Part shown: piece by piece, positions 1-8,391 of the stretch
How positions within the stretch are numbered: the stretch's first letter is position 1
Layout: each line of letters begins with the position of its first letter
Assembly: GCA_017378975.1 (NCBI GenBank)
Contig: JAFNXT010000043.1
Coordinates: 1 to 12,386, forward strand
Length of the DNA: 12,386 bases
Direction of reading: 5' to 3'
Source of the DNA: Oscillospiraceae bacterium
GTDB taxonomy: Bacteria > Bacillota > Clostridia > Oscillospirales > Oscillospiraceae
Made by a program: the position numbers and the translations under genes
The notes under the pieces: generated by a model
The model's input: the letters and a program-made list of their open reading frames with translations, nothing else
What the model was told of the DNA's origin: nothing
Database searches by the model: none

Positions 1-126
1 CCAGCCAGAGGGAGCGGCGCAATACAGGGTGGTGGTGTCTGCGGCCAAGACTGCCATGGGCAGCATGGACAGAACCATTGCCAGAGCCAGCAGGATGCCG
101 ACCAGGCGCTTGTTGGTCTTGCTCAT
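1..126 (-). CDS. N-terminus of a secreted protein (partial, runs off the left edge)
   Basis: Only the first 42 codons are present. They encode a classical Gram-positive signal peptide: a basic start (MSKTNKR), a hydrophobic core rich in L, A, V and M (about residues 8-26), and a likely signal peptidase I site at AVLAA-D near residue 29. The mature part begins DTTTLYCAAPSGW. The ATG at 124-126 is well supported by an AGGAGG site 8 bases upstream and a near-consensus promoter 40-75 bases upstream. The short mature segment (hydrophobic-aromatic strand followed by a small-residue turn and G-W) resembles the first strand of starch-binding CBM25/26 modules of clostridial amylases, but 13 residues cannot establish this. 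What is certain is an exported protein; its function is unknown from this window. Confidence 0.85.
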   Translation of the reverse strand, partial: MSKTNKRLVGILLALAMVLSMLPMAVLAADTTTLYCAAPSGW

Positions 127-134
127 TGTTGTTT

Positions 135-140
135 CCTCCT
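135..140 (-). promoter_or_regulatory. Ribosome binding site of the left-edge secreted protein
   Basis: On the minus strand this reads AGGAGG (inside CTAAGGAGG), 8 bases before the ATG at 126. It is a full-strength Shine-Dalgarno match and fixes the start of the partial gene. Confidence 0.85.
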
Positions 141-173
141 TAGATTTTTGGTTTTCAGGGTGTGGCCCATGCT

Positions 174-202
174 ATTATACATCGATCCTTTCTCATTGCC
201 AA
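174..202 (-). promoter_or_regulatory. Sigma-A-type promoter of the left-edge secreted protein
   Basis: On the minus strand TTGGCA (197-202) is followed by a 17-base spacer and a perfect TATAAT (174-179). The predicted start of transcription is near 167, giving an untranslated leader of about 40 bases ahead of the AGGAGG site. This is the strongest housekeeping promoter match in the window. Confidence 0.8.
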
Positions 203-264
203 CTGTGATAATCTACAAGATCTTCTATCCATTTTTGGATAAAACCCCGTTTTCCCAGGATAAT

Positions 265-299
265 GGGCCCGTTGCGAAACGGAATTCCGCAACGGGCCC
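265..299 (-). terminator. Hairpin after the giant gene, probable terminator
   Basis: A perfect 12-base-pair stem (265-276 with 288-299, arm GGGCCCGTTGCG) encloses an 11-base loop, 9 bases past the TGA stop of the 2675-residue gene. Its position and strength suggest transcription termination. However, the minus-strand sequence after the stem is ATTATCCTGGG rather than a run of T, so it is not a canonical intrinsic terminator. It could work with Rho or act mainly as a 3' stabilising structure. Confidence 0.6.
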
Positions 300-308
300 T
301 TCGTATCG

Positions 309-3300
309 TCACTGCATCTGTCCGATGCTCGTAAAATATGCCTTGGCGTAACAGCCATAGACCGCCGTGGCCTTGGCGAAGTCCTGCTGCGCACTGCCCT
401 CTCTGGTCGCGATCTGCTTACAGTATTCGCCCACGGAATAGACGGACACACCGGAGATGACAGGCTCTCCACCGCTCTCATATACCGCGGCGAAGAAGAT
501 CGTCTCGTCGATCTTTTTGGCAGGGATCCCCTCGACCGCCGCCCAATGGTGATCCTCCACACCGGTGGAGACCATAGTCAGCGTCCCGGTGGCGTTCTCC
601 ACCGTGAAGGCATCGATGGTGCCGAAGGTCTTCATATCCCAATAGTACAGACGTACTTCCCCGTCCACAGGCTGGGCGGTCCCCATGTAGATATTCAGCG
701 CCAACGCGCCCTCGAAGGAGTAGGAGGCGATGCCGCCCTTGAAACCGCCTTCGGTCTTGGGGAAGCGCTCCGTCATCTCCACAGGGGGCTTCACCAGATC
801 CGCCACCAGCGCCGGATCGTAATCCATCACCATGGCCTTCTGTGTGTCGGCAAGGAAGCCGTCCATCAGATCGTCGGTCCGGTGCCCGAAATACTTCTGT
901 GCCTCAGCACCGTAGCGGATCAGGGCCACCACCAAGGACTTCATCTCCTGCGTGGCCTGCTCATCGCCCAGGATCTGCTGGGCATATGCTCTGGCGTTGT
1001 AGCCACCCATATCGGAGTAGATGCAGGAACCGTCTTCCAGCCGGGCATACACACGGAAGTACACCGTGTCGCCCATGTTCTTGGCCGGGATGCCGTTGCT
1101 TCTGACCATGTAGTGCACGCCGTTGGTCTGGTAGCCTTCCACCAGCTCCACCGCATCCTCCACGGTACCGTCCTCCAGGCGGGTATCGAAGATCGCCAGA
1201 CCCATGGAAACGATGTGGTCCGGATCATCCACAGTAAAGTACACATTGTAATGGACCTCGTCCTCAAAGGACAAGCTGGGGAATCCAAGGTTCAGACCGG
1301 GCTCCACAGGCAGAGGTTCGCCACAGCAGACCCGGAAGCCGTTGACGTACTCATCGCTGGCATGGTTCAGCAGATCCAACTCACCGTAGTGCTCACCGCA
1401 GACCGTACAGACCTTCCGCTCGTTACACCACGCGGTGCCGCCCTCGTGGGGTGCCTTCTCCAGACTGTGACCGCACTGACAGGCGTACCAGTGGCCCGTG
1501 TCATCGAAGGACTGGGTCAGAGAATGGTCCTCATAGCCGGTGAAGAAGCCGCACCAGCACTGGAAGCGATGGCCCCACTCGTCATAGGTGGCCTGCATGG
1601 TATGGCTCTGGTGACCGGACTCGTAGCCACAGAAGCAGTACTCCCAGTGACCACTCTCGTCATACTCGAGCCACAGATCATGATCGGCAGCACCGGAGAT
1701 ATAGCCGCAGTCACATTCGGTCCAGTGGCAGGTCTCGTCATAGCTCTGCCCGGTAGTATGGCGCTGGATATCCAGCCGCTTGCCGCAGACACAGACGCCC
1801 CAGTGGTGATCGGTATCATAGCCGGTGCGTACAGCCTGATGGGCCGGTCTGATATCGCTGGCACTGCTGTCATTGGTGTAGACCATGTCCTGATCCTCGT
1901 CACAGCTCACATATCCGTGATACACAGGCTCACCGCCCGGGACGGGCAGCGTCTGGATGCCCAGCGTCTGTCCGAAGCCGGGGGCCAGCAGACATGCCAC
2001 CTCACCGCCATGGAAGGCATCCATGGACTTTTCTTCCACCTGATCGATCTGGTAGGTGGAGTTTTCCGTACCGTCCAGCTTGCCGAAAGCTCCAAGGCCG
2101 TCCTTCTCGTGGAACCAGATCTTCCCGAAGGTCGTCAAATTGCTGTCCGTATCGTGGTAGCCCACCACAGAGCCGGCAGGGATGTCGGCGGTGGCCGTCA
2201 CATCGCCCACGAAGGCACAGTTCCCGATCGTGTAATACTGCTTGCCGGGCCAGCCCTTGCCCACGAGACCGCCCACACAGGCGTAGCCCGCGGTCACATC
2301 GGCGTACACGGCACAGTTGCGCATGACGGCGTGGCTGCCGCCGCCGAAGATACCGGTGATGCCACCGGTACCGGGATGGGAGTTACTGCCGTTGATGCCG
2401 GTACAGGTATTGGTCACGTCCACATAGGAAAGGACGTTCTCGATGGTGGTATTGTAAGCAGAGCCCACCAGCGCGCCCACCCGCTCATCGGAGTTGCACA
2501 CCACGGAGCCCTCCAGCACCAGGTCCCGGAAGACCGCGCCGGAGGTGGTGTTGCTGAACAGGCCCACGGTACGGTCACAGGGCTCCGGGCCGAAGTCCAG
2601 CGTCATGGTGATCGTGTGCCACTGACCGTCGAAGGTGCCCTGGAACTCCGTGCCACTGCCCAGAGGGGTCCAGTGATCGGAGACCACGGTCAGGTCCGAC
2701 ATCAGGCGACCCTTCACATGCACGTCTTCCAGGATCTTCTGACCGAACCAGATCAGATGGCCCAGGTTCCAGATCTCATAATATCCGTCCACCAGCATGG
2801 CCGGTCCTGCCTCGCCGCAGCCGATGCACAGGCCGTCCTCACCCAGTCCCACATGGACCGGATCCACTTCCTCGTTGCCGTAACGGATCACCTCCCCGGT
2901 GCACCAGCGCTCGGCGTAGACTCTGGAGCCGCCCAGCACGGGATAGGGATCGGTACCGATCTTCTGGCCCCACTTCAGGGCGAGCGGCGTATCCTGCAGG
3001 AGGAATGCCACCTCACCGGAAGCCAGTTGTTCCGCGGTCCGGCCACCGTCATCAGTCGGGACACCGTTCAGATAGTAGTTATCTCTGACGGAGAGCGCCC
3101 CGTAAATACTGCCTACCACTTTGTGTCCGCCGTCCACGAGCCCCACGGCCAGATCATAGGTGACCTCCGAGTATCCACTCACGGAGCCCGCCAGACCACC
3201 GGCGGTCCCCACCTGATAGGACTCAGCAGGACAGCTCACCACCGTGGCACTGCTGAAGCAGTTCCTGATCGTGCCCTCGCCGGACCCAAGGATACCGCCC

Positions 3301-6300
3301 ACCTCGGCGGCGGCCCGGAAATAGGAGTTGACCACAGCCACGTTGAGGACACGGCCCTGATGCATATAGCCGATCAGGCCCACGCAATCGAGGCTCGTAT
3401 CGTCCACATACAGACCGGAAACGGTGTGACCGTCGCCGTCGAAGTGGCCATGATACTGGTGGTCCACACCGTTCGTCCGGATCATCTTGCCAATGGGCAC
3501 CCAGTGCCGCCAGCCCTCGGTGACCACCGTGCCCTCATAGGTCACGGTACCGTCGGCGTGGAAGGTATAGCCGGGGTTGGCATCGATGTCCGCCATGAGC
3601 CGGGCGTGCATGGCCACACTGCTCTGCCGCTCGTTCTGCTCTCTGGCCAGCCAGAAGAGCTGACCGGCGTTATAGATCTGATATTCGTAGACATCTCCGT
3701 CATCCATCAGGACCGCAGGCTGATAGTCACCGCACCGGGGGCAGAAGCCGTTGACGGCATCCCGGAAGTGGTCCTCCGGATCGAAATTGGTGTAGGGCTC
3801 GCCCACACAAACGTTGGCATAGACGGTCCCACCGTCCTTCGCCACAGGCACAGGCCAGAGATCCGCAGGCTCTGCGCTGTCGATGACCTGATAGAAGGGC
3901 TGAGAGCCATCGGTGATGCCACCGTTCAGCGCGAAGGCCACGGTGCCGTCATGGAACTCCTCCCGCGTCGCGGCAACGGTGCCCGTGAGCGTCTCCAAGG
4001 TGTCCACCCGATCATGATAGCAACGATCCACGGTCCCCTCGTTGTTGATCAGGATGGCGCCGCTGTACTTGGCCCCGCCCTGGATCGTCACATCATAGGC
4101 AAAACAATCGCTGACCGTGCCGAAGTTGGTGTGGACCACCGCACCGGTGGTGATGGATCCCTCCTGACGGATCAGGACGCACTCTGCGATGCCGCAGTCT
4201 TCCAGATACCCCCAGTTCACGCCCACGATACCGCCGCAATAGGTATCCCCATCGTTTTCGATCGTGGATCCCGTCACCAGACAACGGCGGATGGTACCTT
4301 TGTTGTTTTTGGCGATCACGCCGGTGCCCACCTCAGGGGTAGGATCCGTACGGATCGACGCGTCGGTCACGATCAGGTCCTCCACCACACCGGCGGGACC
4401 CACTTGGATGAACAGCGGCTGACGGATCCCGGTGTCCGCCCCGTCGCTGTGTCCCAGCTTCGAGATGGTGTGTCCGTCACCGTCGAAACGTCCGGTGAAG
4501 GGGACGCTGTCGCCGTCGTCACCGATGCCCTCCCAGGCGATGCCCTCCATGGAGATGTCGCCCAGAAGCCGGACGCTGGCCTCCGGATAGGAGATGTTAT
4601 AGTTCAAAAGCTCCAGCGGTATCTGACCGTTGCACACATCCGCGAAGAACTTGAGCTCCTCCGCTGTTTCGATCAGATAGGGGTTGCCCTCCGTACCGCC
4701 GCCCAGCAGGCCTCTGTAACGGAATGCCCTGCCGCCATTGGAGATCTCCACCTTGCCCTCGGGCATCAGGAAGTCCAGCACCGGGGTGCCGTCCGCCGTG
4801 TTGGTGAGGACAGGCGTGATCTTGCCCTGAGGTCCCTCGATCACCAGATCGGTGAGGCTGATCGTGGGATCGTAGGGGATCTGGATATGGGTGCCACCCT
4901 TCCCGGTGGTGGGAGCCGTGGCCGGATCGATCGGAGAGCGGACCTCATAGAAGTCGGAAGCATAGGAGATGAAGGACACGGCACCGGCACCACCGAAGAC
5001 CAGCCGGGCTCCGCCGTTGGGGTCATCCGCCCACAGGCTGGCTTCCTCCAGTTGGGTCTGCGCATACCCGCTGAGCGTGGCGATGGTCCCCCAGCCGGAC
5101 ATAGCGAGACCGTCGATGCCGGTGATGTCCGACGCACTGCAGACCACGTTGCTCAAACCGCCGGTACTGCTGCTGTTGTTGAGTCTGGTACAGCCGGTGA
5201 CGTTATGGATCATCACGTTCTCCAGAGACGGGCTTATGCCGATCTGGGTCAGAAGCGCGTTACTGCTGAGCCCGGCGTTGAACGAGAGGTCACGGAACAC
5301 ACAGTTGGTGATGTCGATGTTGCCGGCAGTCTCCAGTGCCAGCACCGAGCCGGTACCGTGGAATACGATATCCCGGAACTCCACATCCCGGATCTTCACG
5401 CCGGTATCGATCCAACGGGAAAGGATCGCGGTGGAGCCGCCCTCACCGTCCCGCATGACCAGATCCGACACGCTGATACCATGGCTCACCACGCTCTGTC
5501 TGAGCCTCACGAAGAAGCCCGTGGCGTTGCCATAGAAGTTGCAGATCGCATGACCGTCACCGTCGAACCAACCATAGAAGGGGCGGGAACTGCTGCCGAT
5601 ATTGGGGAGGAACTCTCCGCCGCAGTCGATGTCCGTGGTCATGCGGTAGCAGGCAGCCTCGTACGCCGTGCAACCTTCCAGCGTGTCGGTGCCGGAAGCC
5701 ACCAGCTCGCCCATGAGTTCCAGATCCGCGAAGCTCCGGATCAGATAGGGGGCTTCCTCGGTGCCCATGCCATAGAGGACCGCCGTATCGAACAGCGGTG
5801 CCACATACACCGACGCACTGGGCATGACGAAGGAATACGATCCGTCATCATGGATGGTCACAGGGATCTGCAGGGGCTGATAATTCCGGTCCAGCACCAC
5901 GATGCCGGTGAAGGTGGCCCCCTCCCGGATCTGAGCCGGACGCACGGTGACGGTGGTCCCCGCCACAGCCATGGTCCTGTCCGCCGTCAGGGTGCCCTGA
6001 CTGGACCTGGCACAACGGACGGCATGCTCCGCCAAACTGTCGGGCATCGGCACAGGATAAGGCATCTCCGCCTGACCGGCCCGGCTCTGCCAGGTCACCC
6101 CCAGCTCCATCCGGCTGGCATAGTCCGCAAGAGACTGGGCGAAGGCGGCAGAGGTCATGGTGGTCTTGTCGGAGGCCGTGGTGTAGGAGATATCGAACAA
6201 CGCAGTATTCTCAACGCCGTCATACCAACAATGGACCAGCTTCGCATCCTTCAGCTCACCGGCGATGGTGCCTACCTGCAGATATTCTCTGCGGACCACA

Positions 6301-8336
6301 TCGTTATGCACATAGTCCACATCGGCGTAGCAGTTCTCCACGGTGCCGTAGGCGGCGTTGCCCACGATGCCGCCCACCCACGCCCGGGAGGAATAGGAGG
6401 TCAGCTCCACCACACTGCCACAGCCCAGGATGTCACAGTGGTAAGTATAACCGGCGATGCCGCCGATCTGCGTGCCGCCGGAGACGGAGCCCGTGGTCAC
6501 CAGACCGATCAGATCCGCATAGGAGGCACGACCAACCACGCCGCCCCGCAGATCGCCGTGGAGGGCGTTGTCAGGACCGGTGATGGTCACGTCACGGACC
6601 ACCAGATCCCGGATCTGGGCTCTGTTCTGCGCATCGCCCATGACCACGCCGAACAGACCCATGTAGGACCGGGTATTGTTGACGGTGAAGCCCCGGATCG
6701 TGTGGCCCTGACCGTCGAACACGCCCCGGAAGGGGGCATCCAGATCACCGATGGGCTCCATGGTGGTCTGCGTCCACCCTCTCAGGTCCAGATCCTTCGT
6801 CAGGATGTAGTGGGCCCGGCTGAACTCGATCCCGTTGGCGCCGGTCCCCTGTGCCACATACTGTCCCAGCAGGCTCAGCTCCCAGATCGTAGCGATCTGA
6901 TAGGGGTCGGCCGCCGTACCGGTGCCGGCGAAGCAATAAGGTACCAGCCCGTCACCGGGCTTCATCTGGGTCAAAGACAGGGTCATGGCGAAAGGATACA
7001 GCCCCTTGGTGGCCGTATAGGTCTGGGTCACGCCCCCGTCGGTCCGGGAGGGCACCAGATACATATCGGCGTAATTGGCACCGCCACCGTCCATGACGTT
7101 CTCCAGCTTCTTGACGAAGCCGGGGTTGGGACGCAGGATGAAATTCTTTGCCATCGTCTCATAGGGCAGCTCCAGCGAGACCGTGAGGCTGTTGCGCTCA
7201 TAGCTCTGACCACTGCCCTGCCCCACCCGGACAGAGTACTTCCGTCCGGTATAGGAGCTGTCGTCCACCTTGCGGGCGTAAGGATCCGTGATGGTCACAG
7301 TGGCGTTTTCCAGTTCCTTATCCACATAGACATAGACCTGCGCGGTCATCCAGTCCAAAGACAGGGCAAGACCGCCGTTCTCCACGGACCAGGGACAAGC
7401 CAGCTCCTGCTCGGAGAACCAGCTCAGATCCAGCTCCTGATCATACTCGTTCATGACCAGCTCGGTCATCTCCGCCGCCAGGTGATACACATCCATGGAA
7501 GCGTAGTCCTTCCCGGGTCTGCCGCCCAGCATGGTGTAGCTGCCGCCTGCCAGATACACACAGCGGTCCATCTTCTGACTGCTGCCGGAGGTGCTTCCCA
7601 CCACAGGGCTGAAAACATCCTCCTGACCGGTCATATCCACGAAGCAGTACTGCACCACCGCATGGTTGGCACCCACGATGCCGCCCACGGTAGCGCCGGA
7701 CCCGGAGGCCAACCCGATCGCCGCCCGGCTGATACAGTTGATGATATAGCCATAGTCGCTGTCGTTCAAAGCGGCGATACCACCCACCAGACCTGCCTGC
7801 ACCGGATCGGCAGAGGTCAGCGTGACGGACCTCTCCACCGTACAGTTGGTGATGGTGCCATGGTTCCGGACCGTGACCACAGCGGCACGGGAGGTGGTCC
7901 CGGCCAGCTCCATCCGGACGTCCCGGAAGACACAGCCGGTGACGAAGCTGTCAAGATCCATCGACAGCGCCAGCACCGCCATCTCGTTACTGCCCGTTGC
8001 CGGACGGACCTTGATGTCACTGAACACCACGTGCCGGACGGCGGACCTCACCAGTGAAGTGAACAGCGCACCCTCCAGCTTCAGACCGGACACGGTGTAT
8101 CCGTTGCCCTCCAGCTCTGCGCCGGAAAGGTCGAAGCCCCCGATCGGCTCCATATCCGCCGGAGCGGTGATGTCCGCCGTCAATTCATAGCGTCCGGTGC
8201 CCTCCGAAAGGAAGGCGATGAACTGCTCCCAGTTTCCGATCTGCACGGTATCCTCCGCCGCGGCATGGATGCCAGGGAACAGGGAAGTCACCATCGCGAT
8301 CACCAGAAGCAAAGACATGATCCGTTTCTTCAACAT
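309..8336 (-). CDS. Giant secreted GLUG/beta-helix repeat surface protein (2675 aa)
   Basis: The start is a MLKKRIMSLLL signal peptide with likely cleavage after HAA (about residue 26), preceded by AAGGAG and a promoter. Residues 30 to about 2130 hold six related modules. Modules 2-4 open with G-x-GT-x4-PY-x-I (471, 856, 1212). Modules 5 and 6 open with YEYQIYNAGQL (1550) and YYEIWNLGHL (1852). All but the first contain an FDG[DQ]-x-H[TA]I/V motif, and most are followed by GLUG-like strands such as GGIVGVNWGYLEDC and GGILGSGEGTIRNC. This pattern is typical of right-handed beta-helix adhesins. InlB-like strands (YSFVMPSASVYV) link modules 2 and 3. C-x2-C-G knuckles lie at 1532/1535 and 1837/1840. 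Five tandem 26-residue C-x-C-G repeats span 2168-2297, and a duplicated domain occupies 2348-2485 and 2535-2675. I see no LPXTG, SLH or dockerin sequence, so how it stays on the cell is unclear. A role in adhesion or surface structure is inferred; no catalytic motif is recognised. The coding sequence almost entirely avoids TTA, CTA and TCA codons. Confidence 0.93.
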   Translation of the reverse strand: MLKKRIMSLLLVIAMVTSLFPGIHAAAEDTVQIGNWEQFIAFLSEGTGRYELTADITAPADMEPIGGFDLSGAELEGNGYTVSGLKLEGALFTSLVRSAVRHVVFSDIKVRPATGSNEMAVLALSMDLDSFVTGCVFRDVRMELAGTTSRAAVVTVRNHGTITNCTVERSVTLTSADPVQAGLVGGIAALNDSDYGYIINCISRAAIGLASGSGATVGGIVGANHAVVQYCFVDMTGQEDVFSPVVGSTSGSSQKMDRCVYLAGGSYTMLGGRPGKDYASMDVYHLAAEMTELVMNEYDQELDLSWFSEQELACPWSVENGGLALSLDWMTAQVYVYVDKELENATVTITDPYARKVDDSSYTGRKYSVRVGQGSGQSYERNSLTVSLELPYETMAKNFILRPNPGFVKKLENVMDGGGANYADMYLVPSRTDGGVTQTYTATKGLYPFAMTLSLTQMKPGDGLVPYCFAGTGTAADPYQIATIWELSLLGQYVAQGTGANGIEFSRAHYILTKDLDLRGWTQTTMEPIGDLDAPFRGVFDGQGHTIRGFTVNNTRSYMGLFGVVMGDAQNRAQIRDLVVRDVTITGPDNALHGDLRGGVVGRASYADLIGLVTTGSVSGGTQIGGIAGYTYHCDILGCGSVVELTSYSSRAWVGGIVGNAAYGTVENCYADVDYVHNDVVRREYLQVGTIAGELKDAKLVHCWYDGVENTALFDISYTTASDKTTMTSAAFAQSLADYASRMELGVTWQSRAGQAEMPYPVPMPDSLAEHAVRCARSSQGTLTADRTMAVAGTTVTVRPAQIREGATFTGIVVLDRNYQPLQIPVTIHDDGSYSFVMPSASVYVAPLFDTAVLYGMGTEEAPYLIRSFADLELMGELVASGTDTLEGCTAYEAACYRMTTDIDCGGEFLPNIGSSSRPFYGWFDGDGHAICNFYGNATGFFVRLRQSVVSHGISVSDLVMRDGEGGSTAILSRWIDTGVKIRDVEFRDIVFHGTGSVLALETAGNIDITNCVFRDLSFNAGLSSNALLTQIGISPSLENVMIHNVTGCTRLNNSSSTGGLSNVVCSASDITGIDGLAMSGWGTIATLSGYAQTQLEEASLWADDPNGGARLVFGGAGAVSFISYASDFYEVRSPIDPATAPTTGKGGTHIQIPYDPTISLTDLVIEGPQGKITPVLTNTADGTPVLDFLMPEGKVEISNGGRAFRYRGLLGGGTEGNPYLIETAEELKFFADVCNGQIPLELLNYNISYPEASVRLLGDISMEGIAWEGIGDDGDSVPFTGRFDGDGHTISKLGHSDGADTGIRQPLFIQVGPAGVVEDLIVTDASIRTDPTPEVGTGVIAKNNKGTIRRCLVTGSTIENDGDTYCGGIVGVNWGYLEDCGIAECVLIRQEGSITTGAVVHTNFGTVSDCFAYDVTIQGGAKYSGAILINNEGTVDRCYHDRVDTLETLTGTVAATREEFHDGTVAFALNGGITDGSQPFYQVIDSAEPADLWPVPVAKDGGTVYANVCVGEPYTNFDPEDHFRDAVNGFCPRCGDYQPAVLMDDGDVYEYQIYNAGQLFWLAREQNERQSSVAMHARLMADIDANPGYTFHADGTVTYEGTVVTEGWRHWVPIGKMIRTNGVDHQYHGHFDGDGHTVSGLYVDDTSLDCVGLIGYMHQGRVLNVAVVNSYFRAAAEVGGILGSGEGTIRNCFSSATVVSCPAESYQVGTAGGLAGSVSGYSEVTYDLAVGLVDGGHKVVGSIYGALSVRDNYYLNGVPTDDGGRTAEQLASGEVAFLLQDTPLALKWGQKIGTDPYPVLGGSRVYAERWCTGEVIRYGNEEVDPVHVGLGEDGLCIGCGEAGPAMLVDGYYEIWNLGHLIWFGQKILEDVHVKGRLMSDLTVVSDHWTPLGSGTEFQGTFDGQWHTITMTLDFGPEPCDRTVGLFSNTTSGAVFRDLVLEGSVVCNSDERVGALVGSAYNTTIENVLSYVDVTNTCTGINGSNSHPGTGGITGIFGGGSHAVMRNCAVYADVTAGYACVGGLVGKGWPGKQYYTIGNCAFVGDVTATADIPAGSVVGYHDTDSNLTTFGKIWFHEKDGLGAFGKLDGTENSTYQIDQVEEKSMDAFHGGEVACLLAPGFGQTLGIQTLPVPGGEPVYHGYVSCDEDQDMVYTNDSSASDIRPAHQAVRTGYDTDHHWGVCVCGKRLDIQRHTTGQSYDETCHWTECDCGYISGAADHDLWLEYDESGHWEYCFCGYESGHQSHTMQATYDEWGHRFQCWCGFFTGYEDHSLTQSFDDTGHWYACQCGHSLEKAPHEGGTAWCNERKVCTVCGEHYGELDLLNHASDEYVNGFRVCCGEPLPVEPGLNLGFPSLSFEDEVHYNVYFTVDDPDHIVSMGLAIFDTRLEDGTVEDAVELVEGYQTNGVHYMVRSNGIPAKNMGDTVYFRVYARLEDGSCIYSDMGGYNARAYAQQILGDEQATQEMKSLVVALIRYGAEAQKYFGHRTDDLMDGFLADTQKAMVMDYDPALVADLVKPPVEMTERFPKTEGGFKGGIASYSFEGALALNIYMGTAQPVDGEVRLYYWDMKTFGTIDAFTVENATGTLTMVSTGVEDHHWAAVEGIPAKKIDETIFFAAVYESGGEPVISGVSVYSVGEYCKQIATREGSAQQDFAKATAVYGCYAKAYFTSIGQMQ
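312..734 (-). repeat. C-terminal duplicated domain, copy B (protein residues 2535-2675)
   Basis: Second copy of a roughly 140-residue domain at the very end of the giant protein. It shares landmarks with copy A in the same order: SYSFEGALALNIYM against SLSFEDEVHYNVYF, then GIPAKKIDETIFF against GIPAKNMGDTVYF, then a final helix KATAVYGCYAKAYF against VVALIRYGAEAQKYF. From memory, this type of domain recurs at the C-termini of secreted proteins of gut Clostridia without a known function. Confidence 0.75.
882..1295 (-). repeat. C-terminal duplicated domain, copy A (protein residues 2348-2485)
   Basis: First copy of the duplicated domain. It is a beta-rich part with the shared GIPAK-x5-T-[VI]-[YF]-F core, followed by a helical tail ending in YGAEAQKYFGH. 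It follows directly after the C-x-C-G repeat block and is separated from copy B by about 50 residues. The copies are clearly diverged, so the duplication is old. Confidence 0.75.
1446..1835 (-). repeat. Five tandem 26-residue H-W-x3-C-x-C-G repeats (residues 2168-2297)
   Basis: Five exactly in-register 78-base units with no insertions or deletions. The consensus is x5-YD-x3-HW-x2-C-x-C-G-x8-H. The C-x-C-G sequences, in order from the N-terminus, are CVCG, CDCG, CFCG, CWCG and CQCG, and every unit ends in H. Each unit thus offers two Cys and two His with constant spacing, suggesting a bound metal (probably zinc) per unit; that is inference. A sixth, irregular unit follows (GGTAWCNERKVCTVCGEHYG) and switches to the C-x2-C-G form. 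The protein sequences have diverged although the period is constant. Confidence 0.85.
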
Positions 8337-8345
8337 AACGATCAG

Positions 8346-8351
8346 CTCCTT
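8346..8351 (-). promoter_or_regulatory. Ribosome binding site of the giant gene
   Basis: On the minus strand this reads AAGGAG (inside AAAAAAGGAGC), 9 bases before the ATG at 8336. It supports that ATG, which opens a complete signal peptide. Confidence 0.75.
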
Positions 8352-8391
8352 TTTTCCGCAGGAGTGGATACCTGCGCTTCTTTACCGTTAT

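Noticed and set aside
1446..1835. Tandem 78-base units as a CRISPR array or DNA-level satellite
   Set aside because: The repeats are conserved at protein level only; the DNA units differ throughout and stay in one reading frame.
546..8057. Plus-strand 2503-codon open frame as a real gene
   Set aside because: It lies codon-for-codon opposite the giant gene. Its H, G, D, R, V-rich protein has no domain sense or signal peptide, and the minus-strand product has clear repeats, a promoter and a ribosome site. Codon bias explains it.
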